Assembly (NCBI GenBank): GCA_024404435.1 | Contig: JAKSPW010000071.1 | Coordinates: forward strand, 1-6,877 | DNA from: Clostridia bacterium | GTDB taxonomy: Bacteria > Bacillota > Clostridia > Oscillospirales > CAG-272 | Direction: 5' to 3' | Length of the DNA stretch: 6,877 nucleotides | Shown: one piece after another, positions 1-5,809 of the stretch | How the letters are laid out: each line of letters begins with the position of its first letter | Position numbering within the stretch: position 1 is the first letter of the stretch | The notes under the pieces: generated by a model | Seen by the model: only the letters and a program-made list of their open reading frames with translations | The model's database searches: none | Told to the model about the DNA's origin: nothing | Translations under genes and position numbers: made by a program

Positions 1-1465
1 CGGCGGGCTTCTTCTCGCCGTCGGATTCCGTCTTCTTTGCAGCCGTCGTCTTTGTGGTCGTTGTCTTCTTAGCAGGCGCCTTTTTTGCTGCCGGCTTCTC
101 GGCTTCGTCGGCCTTTTCCTCAGCCTTGTCTTCAGCCTTCTTAGCGGGAGCTTTCTTAGCGGGAGCCTTCTTTGCAGCGGGCTTCTTATCGGAAACCTCT
201 GCATTTTCCTTTACGAGGTCGACTGCCTTCTTGACCATGAGGTCTTCCTTCAGTCCGTCTTCGGGAACTGCGTTCTTTACGTCCTCGGGCTTCATGCCGT
301 AAGCCTCTGCAAGACGTGCGCACTCAGCTTCGACTTCCTCGTCGGATACTTCGAGCTTTTCGAGCTCTGCGATCTTTTCGAGAGCGAGTCTCGTCTTGAC
401 CTGACGCTCTGCGTCGGGTCTCATCTGCTTCTTGAGCGTTTCGAGATCAAGTCCCGTGTACTTGAAGTAAGTCTCAAGGTCGAGTCCCTGCATGCGGAGT
501 CTCGAATCGTAGTCGCGGACGAAGTTCTCCGTCTCGTTCTCGAACATGACTTCGGGAATGTCGGCGTTCAGCTTTTCGATGAGAGCGGCGATGATCTGCT
601 CTTCAACCTCTGCGTCTGCGGTCTTTGCGTTTCTGTCTTCGATTTTTGCCTTTATGTCGGCCTTGTATTCATCAAGTGTGTCAAAATCGGAAACGTCGCG
701 TGCAAATTCGTCGTCGAGAACGGGAAGCTCGTTATACTTTATGCCGTTGAGGTGGCACTTGAACACTACGGGCTTGCCCGCGAGCTCTTCTGCGTGATAC
801 TCCTCGGGGAAGGTGACGTTTACGTCGAAGTCTTCGCCGATGCTGTGTCCGACGATAGCTTCCTCGAAGCCGGGGATGAACTGGCCGGAGCCGAGCTTGA
901 GATCGAAGCCTTCAGCCTTGCCGCCGTCGAAAGCAACGCCGTCGTTGAAGCCTTCATAGTCGAAGTTTACGGTGTCGTCCATCTGTGCGGCGCGATCCGT
1001 GACCTCGATGAGTCTGGAGTTGCGGTTCTGAACTCTGCCGAGCTCGTCGTCAACGTCCTTGTCCGTTACGGGGGCGACTGTGCGTGTGACCTTTATGCCT
1101 TTGTAGTCCGCGATCTCAACGTCGGGCTTTACAAAGAACTTAGCAGTGAGAACGACACCGTTCTCGTCGATGGACTCGACGTCGAACTCGGGTCTGCTGA
1201 CGATCGTCTTATCAAAATCCTTTATTGCATCTTCATAAGCCGTGGGAAGGATCTCGTTTACGGCATCTTCATAGAAGACTTCCTTACCGTACATCTTCTC
1301 AACGATTGCACGGGGAGCTTTACCCTTTCTGAAGCCGGGGATGGTGATGTTCTTTACGGCTTTGTGGTAAACTTTTGAGATTGCAGCCTCGAAATCGGAA
1401 CGGGAAGCGTCAAAGGTGATCTTAAATTCGTTCTTTCCGAGCTGCTCGGTGTTCTTGAGACTCAT
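1..1465 (-). CDS. tig: Trigger factor with Lys/Ala/Pro-rich C-terminal extension (3' end beyond window)
   Basis: Ribosome-associated chaperone that binds the nascent-chain exit tunnel and shields new polypeptides; it also has a peptidyl-prolyl isomerase (FKBP-type) domain. My translation gives 488 codons with no stop before the window edge. The N-terminal ribosome-docking signature GFRKGKAP is at residues 44-51. The FKBP-like domain spans about 160-245, with DYEGF near 169-173 and LGSGQFIPGFEE at 191-202. The helical substrate-cradle domain runs from about 260 to 425. Family members usually end near 425-450 residues, but here a low-complexity tail of AAKKAPAKK-type units begins at K427 and is still open at residue 488, with 20 lysines in 62 positions and no aromatics. 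The ATG at 1463-1465 is preceded by GGAGGA at 9 bases and by a clear promoter, so tig is transcribed on its own here. Identity is certain from the domains; the role of the tail is unknown. Confidence 0.96.
   Translation of the reverse strand, partial: MSLKNTEQLGKNEFKITFDASRSDFEAAISKVYHKAVKNITIPGFRKGKAPRAIVEKMYGKEVFYEDAVNEILPTAYEDAIKDFDKTIVSRPEFDVESIDENGVVLTAKFFVKPDVEIADYKGIKVTRTVAPVTDKDVDDELGRVQNRNSRLIEVTDRAAQMDDTVNFDYEGFNDGVAFDGGKAEGFDLKLGSGQFIPGFEEAIVGHSIGEDFDVNVTFPEEYHAEELAGKPVVFKCHLNGIKYNELPVLDDEFARDVSDFDTLDEYKADIKAKIEDRNAKTADAEVEEQIIAALIEKLNADIPEVMFENETENFVRDYDSRLRMQGLDLETYFKYTGLDLETLKKQMRPDAERQVKTRLALEKIAELEKLEVSDEEVEAECARLAEAYGMKPEDVKNAVPEDGLKEDLMVKKAVDLVKENAEVSDKKPAAKKAPAKKAPAKKAEDKAEEKADEAEKPAAKKAPAKKTTTTKTTAAKKTESDGEKKPA
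2..187 (-). repeat. Low-complexity Lys/Ala/Pro repeat region encoding the trigger factor tail
   Basis: On the + strand a 15-base unit GCYTTCTTAGCGGGA occurs twice in tandem (135-149 and 150-164), followed by an 18-base variant at 165-182. Read on the minus strand these encode AAKKA/PAKKA/PAKKA units (residues about 430-444). After an acidic stretch (EDKAEEKADEAE) the module returns at 65-97 as KPAAKKAPAKK (residues 457-467). A Thr/Lys stretch follows and then KKPA at the window edge. In-frame 15/18-base units would let the tail grow or shrink without a frameshift. Confidence 0.8.
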
Positions 1466-1474
1466 TTCTTTATG

Positions 1475-1480
1475 TCCTCC
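1475..1480 (-). promoter_or_regulatory. Ribosome binding site of tig
   Basis: GGAGGA on the minus strand lies 9 bases upstream of the ATG at 1463-1465. It is a near-perfect anti-16S match and fixes the trigger factor start. Confidence 0.9.
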
Positions 1481-1512
1481 AAAAAATTATGTCTTTTTTC
1501 ATAGCTTATTAT

Positions 1513-1541
1513 ATTGTATAATTTTTTCTCTGATATGTCAA
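1513..1541 (-). promoter_or_regulatory. Sigma-A/sigma-70 type promoter of tig
   Basis: On the minus strand a perfect -35 hexamer TTGACA (1536-1541) is separated by exactly 17 bases (1519-1535, AT-rich) from a -10 hexamer TACAAT (1513-1518), one mismatch from TATAAT. Transcription would start near 1506, giving a leader of about 40 bases that contains the GGAGGA site. The position just upstream of tig and downstream of the preceding operon's last stop codon supports it. Confidence 0.85.
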
Positions 1542-1558
1542 TGCCAAAAGTGAAAAAC

Positions 1559-1570
1559 AATTCGGGAATT
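1559..1570. repeat. Short palindrome upstream of the tig promoter
   Basis: AATTC-GG-GAATT is a perfect 5-base inverted repeat with a 2-base centre, about 18 bases upstream of the -35 box on the minus strand (roughly position -60). It could be an operator half-site pair, but a palindrome this short is expected fairly often by chance in AT-rich DNA, and I recognise no regulator motif. Confidence 0.2.
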
Positions 1571-1587
1571 TATTAAATATAAATAGT

Positions 1588-1605
1588 AAAAAACAACAAG
1601 TTTTT
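1588..1605 (-). terminator. Possible weak intrinsic terminator after the metallophosphoesterase gene
   Basis: On the minus strand AAAAAC (1600-1605) pairs with GTTTTT (1589-1594) around a 5-base loop, and one further T follows. It begins 9 bases after the phosphoesterase stop codon, where an operon terminator would be expected. The stem is almost all A-U with a single G-C pair and lacks a long trailing U tract, so it would be a poor hairpin; AT-richness alone could produce it. Confidence 0.25.
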
Positions 1606-1614
1606 CCGTTTTTC

Positions 1615-2334
1615 TCAGATTTTGGTCAGAAGCGGGATAAAATCAAGAAAGTCGGCCGAGATGAGAGTCAGCGGAATTCCGTGAGTCCCGTCCGTCTGAG
1701 GCAGGTCGTATCTTCCGTGGATGTGGCCGAAAAAGCATCGGTCGACACCTCTGTCCTTCATCAGCGAAATTTCTTCTTCAAAGACGAAATCGGTCGTTGC
1801 CGGCGGAAAGTGCAGATAGACCTGAACGGGGAGCTTTTCTTCTCCCTGCAGCTTTTCCGCTTCGTCGAGGCTCGCGCCGAGCCGCGTGAGCTCTCGAGCC
1901 TTCAGCTTCGCAAAATCCGCGTCTCTGTCCGCTCCGGCGAGCTTTCCCTCGGGAAACCAACCCTTTGTGCCGCAGACGATGCGGTCTTCGACGACGTAGG
2001 CGTTGTTGTGCAGGAACGAGACCGACGTGATCCCGCGGTCTTCAAGGAAAGCGGTCATCTTCGAGACCGTCGTCCACCAGTAGTCGTGATTTCCTTTGCC
2101 GATCAGCTTTTTTCCGGGCAGGGAGTCGATAAAGCGAAAGTCCGCCTCCGCCTCGTCGAGGCTCATCGCCCACGAAACGTCGCCGGGGATTATTACCGTA
2201 TCGCGCTCCGTCACGACGGCACGCCATCTTTTTTCGAGCTTTTCGACGTACCCCTGCCATCTTGAACCGAAAACGTCCATCGGCTTCGGTACCGAGAGGG
2301 AAAGGTGCAGATCCGATATGGAGAAAACTGACAT
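1615..2334 (-). CDS. Calcineurin-like metallophosphoesterase (COG1768-type predicted phosphohydrolase)
   Basis: A 239-residue cytosolic hydrolase of the calcineurin-like fold, which uses two metal ions to cleave phosphoester bonds; the substrate cannot be read from sequence. All the metal-site motifs are present in order: DLH (D8, H10), GDVSWA (D52), GNHD (81-84), LHFPP (H175) and GHIHG (203-207, H204 and H206). No signal peptide or membrane segment is visible. Length and motif spacing fit the small stand-alone bacterial phosphoesterases of the COG1768 kind rather than nucleotidases or MRE11/SbcD. The ATG at 2332-2334 has AAGGAG 5 bases upstream, and the gene starts 16 bases after the thrC stop, so it is probably the last gene of the operon. 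Family confidence is high; the physiological role is unknown. Confidence 0.9.
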   Translation of the reverse strand: MSVFSISDLHLSLSVPKPMDVFGSRWQGYVEKLEKRWRAVVTERDTVIIPGDVSWAMSLDEAEADFRFIDSLPGKKLIGKGNHDYWWTTVSKMTAFLEDRGITSVSFLHNNAYVVEDRIVCGTKGWFPEGKLAGADRDADFAKLKARELTRLGASLDEAEKLQGEEKLPVQVYLHFPPATTDFVFEEEISLMKDRGVDRCFFGHIHGRYDLPQTDGTHGIPLTLISADFLDFIPLLTKI

Positions 2335-2350
2335 AACGGCTCCTTAAAGA

Positions 2351-3835
2351 TTATTTTTTCAAAGCGACGTTCGGCATTTCGGAAGCGTCGACGACTCTCG
2401 TGAATCTCACGGGAAGCGTGAGGGTACGCTTCAGCGGTGCGGGGATCTCCGTACCGGAGATGCTGCTGAGAGTTCCGAGTATTTCGGACGGCTCGTCGGA
2501 ATCGATCGGACGGCCGAGGGAGGCGGCGACGTCTGCGGCGAACTTGTACGGGCTCGCGGTGGATGCGATGACGGTCACCTTCTTGTCGCCCGTTTCCGTC
2601 ACGTATTTTTCGGCGCATCCTACACCGACTGCGGTGTGCGTGTCGATGAGGTATCCGAATTTATCGAACGTTCTGCCGATCGTTTCGGCGGTCTCTTTTT
2701 CACTCAGATAATATCCGCTGAACACGCCGCCGATCTTTGCCATGATGTCGGCGGGAAGCGTGTATTTGCCGTTCTCTTTCAGTTCGTTCATCAGGCGGGA
2801 GGTAAGTTCAGCCCCGCCGACGACGTAGAGAAGTCTTTCGAGGTTGCTCGAAATGAGGATATCCATCGACGGAGACATCGTCTTGAAGAACTCTCTCGTT
2901 CTGTCGTATGTGCCGGTCTTCAGGAAGTCCGTCAGCACGCAGTTGGAGTTCGATGCGCAGATGAGGTGCGCGATCGGGAGCCCCATCGTCTTTGCGAGAT
3001 ATGCCGCGAAAATGTTGCCGAAGTTGCCCGTCGGAACGCAGACGTTGATCTCGTCGCCGAGCTTTATGCTGCCGTTTTTCACGAGGTCGCAGTAAGCGGA
3101 GATATAGTAAACGATCTGCGGCGCAAGTCTGCCCCAGTTGATCGAGTTCGCGCTTGAGAAGAACGATCCCGCCTTCTTCGCCTCATCTGCGAGAGCAGCG
3201 TCGGAGAAGATCTCTTTTACGCCGTTCTGCGCGTCGTCGAAGTTGCCTCTGACGGCGCAGACGTTCACGTTTTCTCCCTCCTGAGTCGTCATCTGCATCT
3301 TCTGCATACGGCTGACTCCGTCGACGGGGTAGAAGACCGTGATATCGACTCCGGGTACATCGCGGTAGCCTTCGAGTGCTGCCTTGCCGGTGTCACCGGA
3401 GGTCGCGACGAGGATGTGAGCGCGGAGCTTTTCTCCCGTCATTGAGAGCGCGCGGGAAAGGAGCCGCGGCATGATCTGGAGCGCCATATCCTTGAAGGCG
3501 CAGGTCGGACCGTGCCAGAGCTCGAGCGTGCTGAACGTGTCGTCCATTTTGCGGAGGACTGCGGCGCCGCCCGGGAATTTTTCTTCCGAATATGCCGCTT
3601 CGCAGTCGGCCTCAAGTGCCGCCTTGTCGTAGTCTGTCAGATACATCGACAGAACGTATGCGGCGCGGCGTGCGTATGAAAGCGGTATCAGAGCCTCGAC
3701 GTCGCCGCTTGAAAGATGCGGGATCGAATCGGGCATATAAAGTCCGCCGTCGGGAGCGAGGCCTTTTTTGATCGCTTCGGCGGAGCTGACGTATGCAGGT
3801 GTGTTTGACGTGTCTCTTGTACTGCGGTAGTTCAT
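2351..3835 (-). CDS. thrC: Threonine synthase
   Basis: PLP-dependent enzyme that converts O-phospho-L-homoserine to L-threonine and phosphate, the last step of threonine biosynthesis, in the cytosol. The 494-residue product has the family landmarks: an N-terminal MNYRSTRD start with GLAPDGGLYMP at 25-35, the PLP Schiff-base lysine K115 in GPTCAFKDMALQ, SGDTGKAAL at 146-154, SANSINWGRLAPQ at about 228-240, the phosphate-binding PTGNFGN at 268-274, and a late TASPYKF. The length fits the long, E. coli/yeast-like ThrC type rather than the short Bacillus type. The ATG at 3833-3835 is preceded by AAGGA at 7 bases, and that site overlaps the stop codon of the dipeptidase gene. No thrB or hom is nearby, so threonine pathway genes are dispersed, at least within this window. 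Confidence 0.97.
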   Translation of the reverse strand: MNYRSTRDTSNTPAYVSSAEAIKKGLAPDGGLYMPDSIPHLSSGDVEALIPLSYARRAAYVLSMYLTDYDKAALEADCEAAYSEEKFPGGAAVLRKMDDTFSTLELWHGPTCAFKDMALQIMPRLLSRALSMTGEKLRAHILVATSGDTGKAALEGYRDVPGVDITVFYPVDGVSRMQKMQMTTQEGENVNVCAVRGNFDDAQNGVKEIFSDAALADEAKKAGSFFSSANSINWGRLAPQIVYYISAYCDLVKNGSIKLGDEINVCVPTGNFGNIFAAYLAKTMGLPIAHLICASNSNCVLTDFLKTGTYDRTREFFKTMSPSMDILISSNLERLLYVVGGAELTSRLMNELKENGKYTLPADIMAKIGGVFSGYYLSEKETAETIGRTFDKFGYLIDTHTAVGVGCAEKYVTETGDKKVTVIASTASPYKFAADVAASLGRPIDSDEPSEILGTLSSISGTEIPAPLKRTLTLPVRFTRVVDASEMPNVALKK

Positions 3836-3841
3836 TTTATT

Positions 3842-3847
3842 TTCCTT
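3842..3847 (-). promoter_or_regulatory. Ribosome binding site of thrC overlapping the upstream stop codon
   Basis: AAGGAA on the minus strand shares its first base with the TAA stop (3847-3849) of the M19 dipeptidase gene and sits 6 bases before the thrC ATG. This arrangement favours translational handover between the two genes. Confidence 0.65.
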
Positions 3848-4776
3848 TATGCAATATTGTTGATCAAGAATTCGTATGCGTTTGAGAAAAGTATCTTTTC
3901 TCTCTGAGCCGACGTGAAGCCCGCTTTTTCAAGCTCCGCGTCGAGATTCGGCATCTTCGACGCGTCCTCGAGACCCTTTGTCACGTTCGGACCCATGCCG
4001 TCGAAATCGCATCCGATGGCGACGGAGTTTTCTCCCGCGAGGTCGAAGATATATTTTATGTGGCGCACCGCGTCGGCGAGCGTTGCCTTGCCATTAGTGA
4101 GGAACGGCGGGAATGAGTTGATGCCGATGATGCCGCCCGTTTCTGCGATCGCGCGGATCTCGCCGTCTGTCAGGTTTCTCGTGTGCTCCCGCAGAGCGAA
4201 GGCACACGAATGTGTGGCTATCACGGGCCTGCCGTGAGATTTTGTGATCTCAAGGATATCCTTCGTCGTCTGTCTCGACGCGTGTGATACATCGGGGATG
4301 ATGCCGAGCTCTGCCATGCGGTGAGTTACGTCTTTCCCGAAGTCCGTCAGCCCCGCCGCCGACTCGTGAGAGCCGCCGATGCAGGTCTCGCCGCCCCACA
4401 TGAGCGTCATGACGCGCACGCCGATGTCGACGAGCTCGTCGACACGTTCGATCTTTCCCGCCGTGATGCGCGAATCCTCGACCGTCAGCACGAAGGACGG
4501 CACGCGCCCGACGTTCTTTTTGATCTCGTCCGCGCTGCGGCAGATCGCGCAGCCGTTTTCTTCGACTTCTTTTTCAAAATAGTCGACGACCTTCAGAAAT
4601 TTCTTATACTGCTTTTCGTCGTCTTCCTTTTTCCACGCGCAGTATGCGGCGAGCTGAAGATATTTATCGTAATTTTTGACTTTTTCGAGATTTATGTTGA
4701 GGTCTCCGTCTGCGAGCTTCTGCTTTCTGAAGCAGAGCTCGAACGGCGTGTCACAGTGAAGATCGCAATAGTTCAT
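3847..4776 (-). CDS. M19 family (membrane/renal dipeptidase-like) zinc dipeptidase
   Basis: Zinc-dependent dipeptidase of the amidohydrolase-fold M19 family, whose members hydrolyse dipeptides, in some cases including D-amino-acid-containing ones. The 309 residues show the binuclear metal ligands: HxD in DLHCDTP (H7, D9), the bridging glutamate E100 in TVEDS, H165 in PDVSH and H189 in ATHS. Also present are the substrate-binding R200-N201 (HTRNLTD) and the catalytic aspartate in CDFDGM (D257). No signal peptide or lipobox is seen, so it should be cytosolic, unlike the anchored mammalian enzyme. Its length is at the short end for the family. The ATG at 4774-4776 overlaps the yraN stop by 4 bases (ATGA) and has AAGGAG 6 bases upstream. 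A role in recycling imported or cell-wall-derived peptides is inference only. Confidence 0.93.
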   Translation of the reverse strand: MNYCDLHCDTPFELCFRKQKLADGDLNINLEKVKNYDKYLQLAAYCAWKKEDDEKQYKKFLKVVDYFEKEVEENGCAICRSADEIKKNVGRVPSFVLTVEDSRITAGKIERVDELVDIGVRVMTLMWGGETCIGGSHESAAGLTDFGKDVTHRMAELGIIPDVSHASRQTTKDILEITKSHGRPVIATHSCAFALREHTRNLTDGEIRAIAETGGIIGINSFPPFLTNGKATLADAVRHIKYIFDLAGENSVAIGCDFDGMGPNVTKGLEDASKMPNLDAELEKAGFTSAQREKILFSNAYEFLINNIA

Positions 4777-5174
4777 ATTCTTCTCCTTGGGTGAACCACA
4801 TTCTTGAAATGCCGTATATCGAGCACCTTGTGTCTCTTTTTGTTCGGGTCGACGTATACTTCGACGGCGTCTATCCTCGGCGAGAGATCGCCGACCGCGT
4901 CGGGATTTTCCGCGATATATCTCGTCGCCGCCTCGAGCATATTGTGCCGCTTCGCGGGAGTCAGTGCGTCCGCCGGTCTGCCGTAGAGGGATTCTCCCGG
5001 CACCTGATGGCGGGTCTTGACTTCGACGAAAAGGAGATGCTCGCCGTCGCGGGCGATGATGTCTATCTCGACCCTGCCGACGTAGACGTTGCGCCCGACG
5101 ATCCGATATCCGTTTCTTTTTAAGTATCTTGCGGCGTCGCGCTCACCGCGTCGGCCGAATTCACGGTTGTTCAT
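4773..5174 (-). CDS. yraN: YraN family protein (UPF0102), predicted PD-(D/E)XK nuclease fold
   Basis: A small 133-residue protein of the widely conserved UPF0102/YraN family, predicted to have an endonuclease-like fold related to Holliday-junction resolvases; the biochemical activity is not firmly established. The family signature is clear: an N-terminal GRRGERDAARYL segment (8-18), NGYRIVGRN (21-29), then the putative metal-binding core E36-I-D38 in VEIDIIARDG and E51-V-K53 in FVEVKTR. A basic C-terminal tail (HPRRRI) follows. The start at 5172-5174 has GGAG 7 bases upstream and lies 14 bases inside the end of rnhB; the end overlaps the dipeptidase start by 4 bases. The rnhB-yraN pairing is common in bacteria and suggests a nucleic-acid maintenance role. 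Confidence 0.93.
   Translation of the reverse strand: MNNREFGRRGERDAARYLKRNGYRIVGRNVYVGRVEIDIIARDGEHLLFVEVKTRHQVPGESLYGRPADALTPAKRHNMLEAATRYIAENPDAVGDLSPRIDAVEVYVDPNKKRHKVLDIRHFKNVVHPRRRI
4783..4788 (-). promoter_or_regulatory. Ribosome binding site of the M19 dipeptidase inside yraN
   Basis: AAGGAG on the minus strand, 6 bases before the dipeptidase ATG and within the last codons of yraN. Together with the ATGA stop/start overlap it indicates coupled translation. Confidence 0.75.
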
Positions 5175-5805
5175 TCAGTTTCTCCGCTTCAAGCGCGAGC
5201 TTGTCTTTTTCTTTTTCGACAAATGACAAAAATGATTTTCTGTGTATGGGAGACGCTCCGTGCATGAAGACCGCGGGCTTGTGGGACTTCGTCGGGTAGC
5301 CCTTGTGTCCCGCGAGTCCGTATTCGGGGTACTCCTTGTCATATTCGACCATGATGCGGTCACGGGTGACCTTGGCGAGAATGGATGCCGCAGCGATCGA
5401 CGGAGATTTCGCGTCGCCTTTCACGATCGCCTTCGCGGGATAAGCAAAGCCTCTCGTCTGATTGCCGTCGACGAGCACGAGGTCGGGAACGACTCCGGCC
5501 GCTTCTATCGCGCGTCTCATGGCGAGCAGGGAAGCGTTCAGTATGTTGATCTCGTCGATCTCCTCGGGGGACGCCATGCCGACTCCCCAATAAAGTGCGT
5601 TCTCTTTTATTACGTCGAAAAGCGCGTCTCTTTTCTTTTCAGAGAGCTTTTTCGAGTCGTCGAGTCCTTCGATCACGAGTCCCTGCGGCAAAACGCACGC
5701 GCCTGCCACGACGGGACCGGCAAGCGGGCCTCTGCCCGCCTCGTCGACGCCGATCAGAATGAAATCGCCGCCGTCTCTGAATTGCTCGTCAAAAGTAAAG
5801 TCCAT
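5161..5805 (-). CDS. rnhB: Ribonuclease HII
   Basis: Cleaves the RNA strand of RNA-DNA hybrids and initiates removal of single ribonucleotides from DNA. Residues here are numbered from the TTG at 5821-5823, which would give 220 residues. The acidic active site is intact: D27 and E28 in GVDEAGRGPLAGPVVAGA, D119 in LVDG and D137 in KGDAKS. Further family motifs are DDSKKLSEKKR (55-65), SIAAASILAKVTRDR (142-156), GHKGYPT and the late PIHRKSF. I prefer the ATG at 5803-5805 (residue 7 of that numbering, a 214-residue product). It starts 4 bases after the rbgA stop and has AAAGG 10 bases upstream, whereas the TTG has no good ribosome binding site. The end overlaps yraN by 14 bases. Identity is secure; only the start is uncertain. 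Confidence 0.95.
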   Translation of the reverse strand: MDFTFDEQFRDGGDFILIGVDEAGRGPLAGPVVAGACVLPQGLVIEGLDDSKKLSEKKRDALFDVIKENALYWGVGMASPEEIDEINILNASLLAMRRAIEAAGVVPDLVLVDGNQTRGFAYPAKAIVKGDAKSPSIAAASILAKVTRDRIMVEYDKEYPEYGLAGHKGYPTKSHKPAVFMHGASPIHRKSFLSFVEKEKDKLALEAEKLNEQP

Positions 5806-5809
5806 ATTT

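Noticed and set aside
54..302. Plus-strand open frame of 82 codons, rich in Ala/Phe, hydrophobic-looking
   Set aside because: It is the antisense of the lysine/alanine tail and C-terminal domain of trigger factor (AAG read backwards gives Phe/Leu). It has no ribosome binding site, and the minus-strand gene explains the composition.
752..1378. Plus-strand open frame of 208 codons
   Set aside because: It lies wholly antisense to the trigger factor gene. Strong bias towards GAC/GTC/CTC codons keeps antisense frames free of stops. It has no recognisable domain, promoter or Shine-Dalgarno.
1466..1614. Possible riboswitch or small RNA in the gap before tig
   Set aside because: The gap is only 149 bases and strongly AT-rich. 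The expected leader is about 40 bases, and no stable stem or known aptamer consensus can be seen.
1681..2265. Plus-strand open frame of 194 codons
   Set aside because: It is antisense to the metallophosphoesterase, whose motifs are complete on the other strand; the composition is Arg/Val/Asp-rich shadow sequence with no family motif.
2211..2618. Minus-strand 135-codon frame across the thrC/phosphoesterase junction
   Set aside because: It is out of frame with both genes, Arg-rich, and overlaps well-supported coding sequence.
2636..3157. Plus-strand open frame of 173 codons
   Set aside because: It is antisense to threonine synthase and has no motifs or start signals.
4321..4794. Plus-strand open frame of 157 codons with an apparent hydrophobic segment
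   Set aside because: It is antisense to the M19 dipeptidase. The Phe-rich stretch is the reverse reading of Lys/Glu-rich codons, not a real membrane helix.
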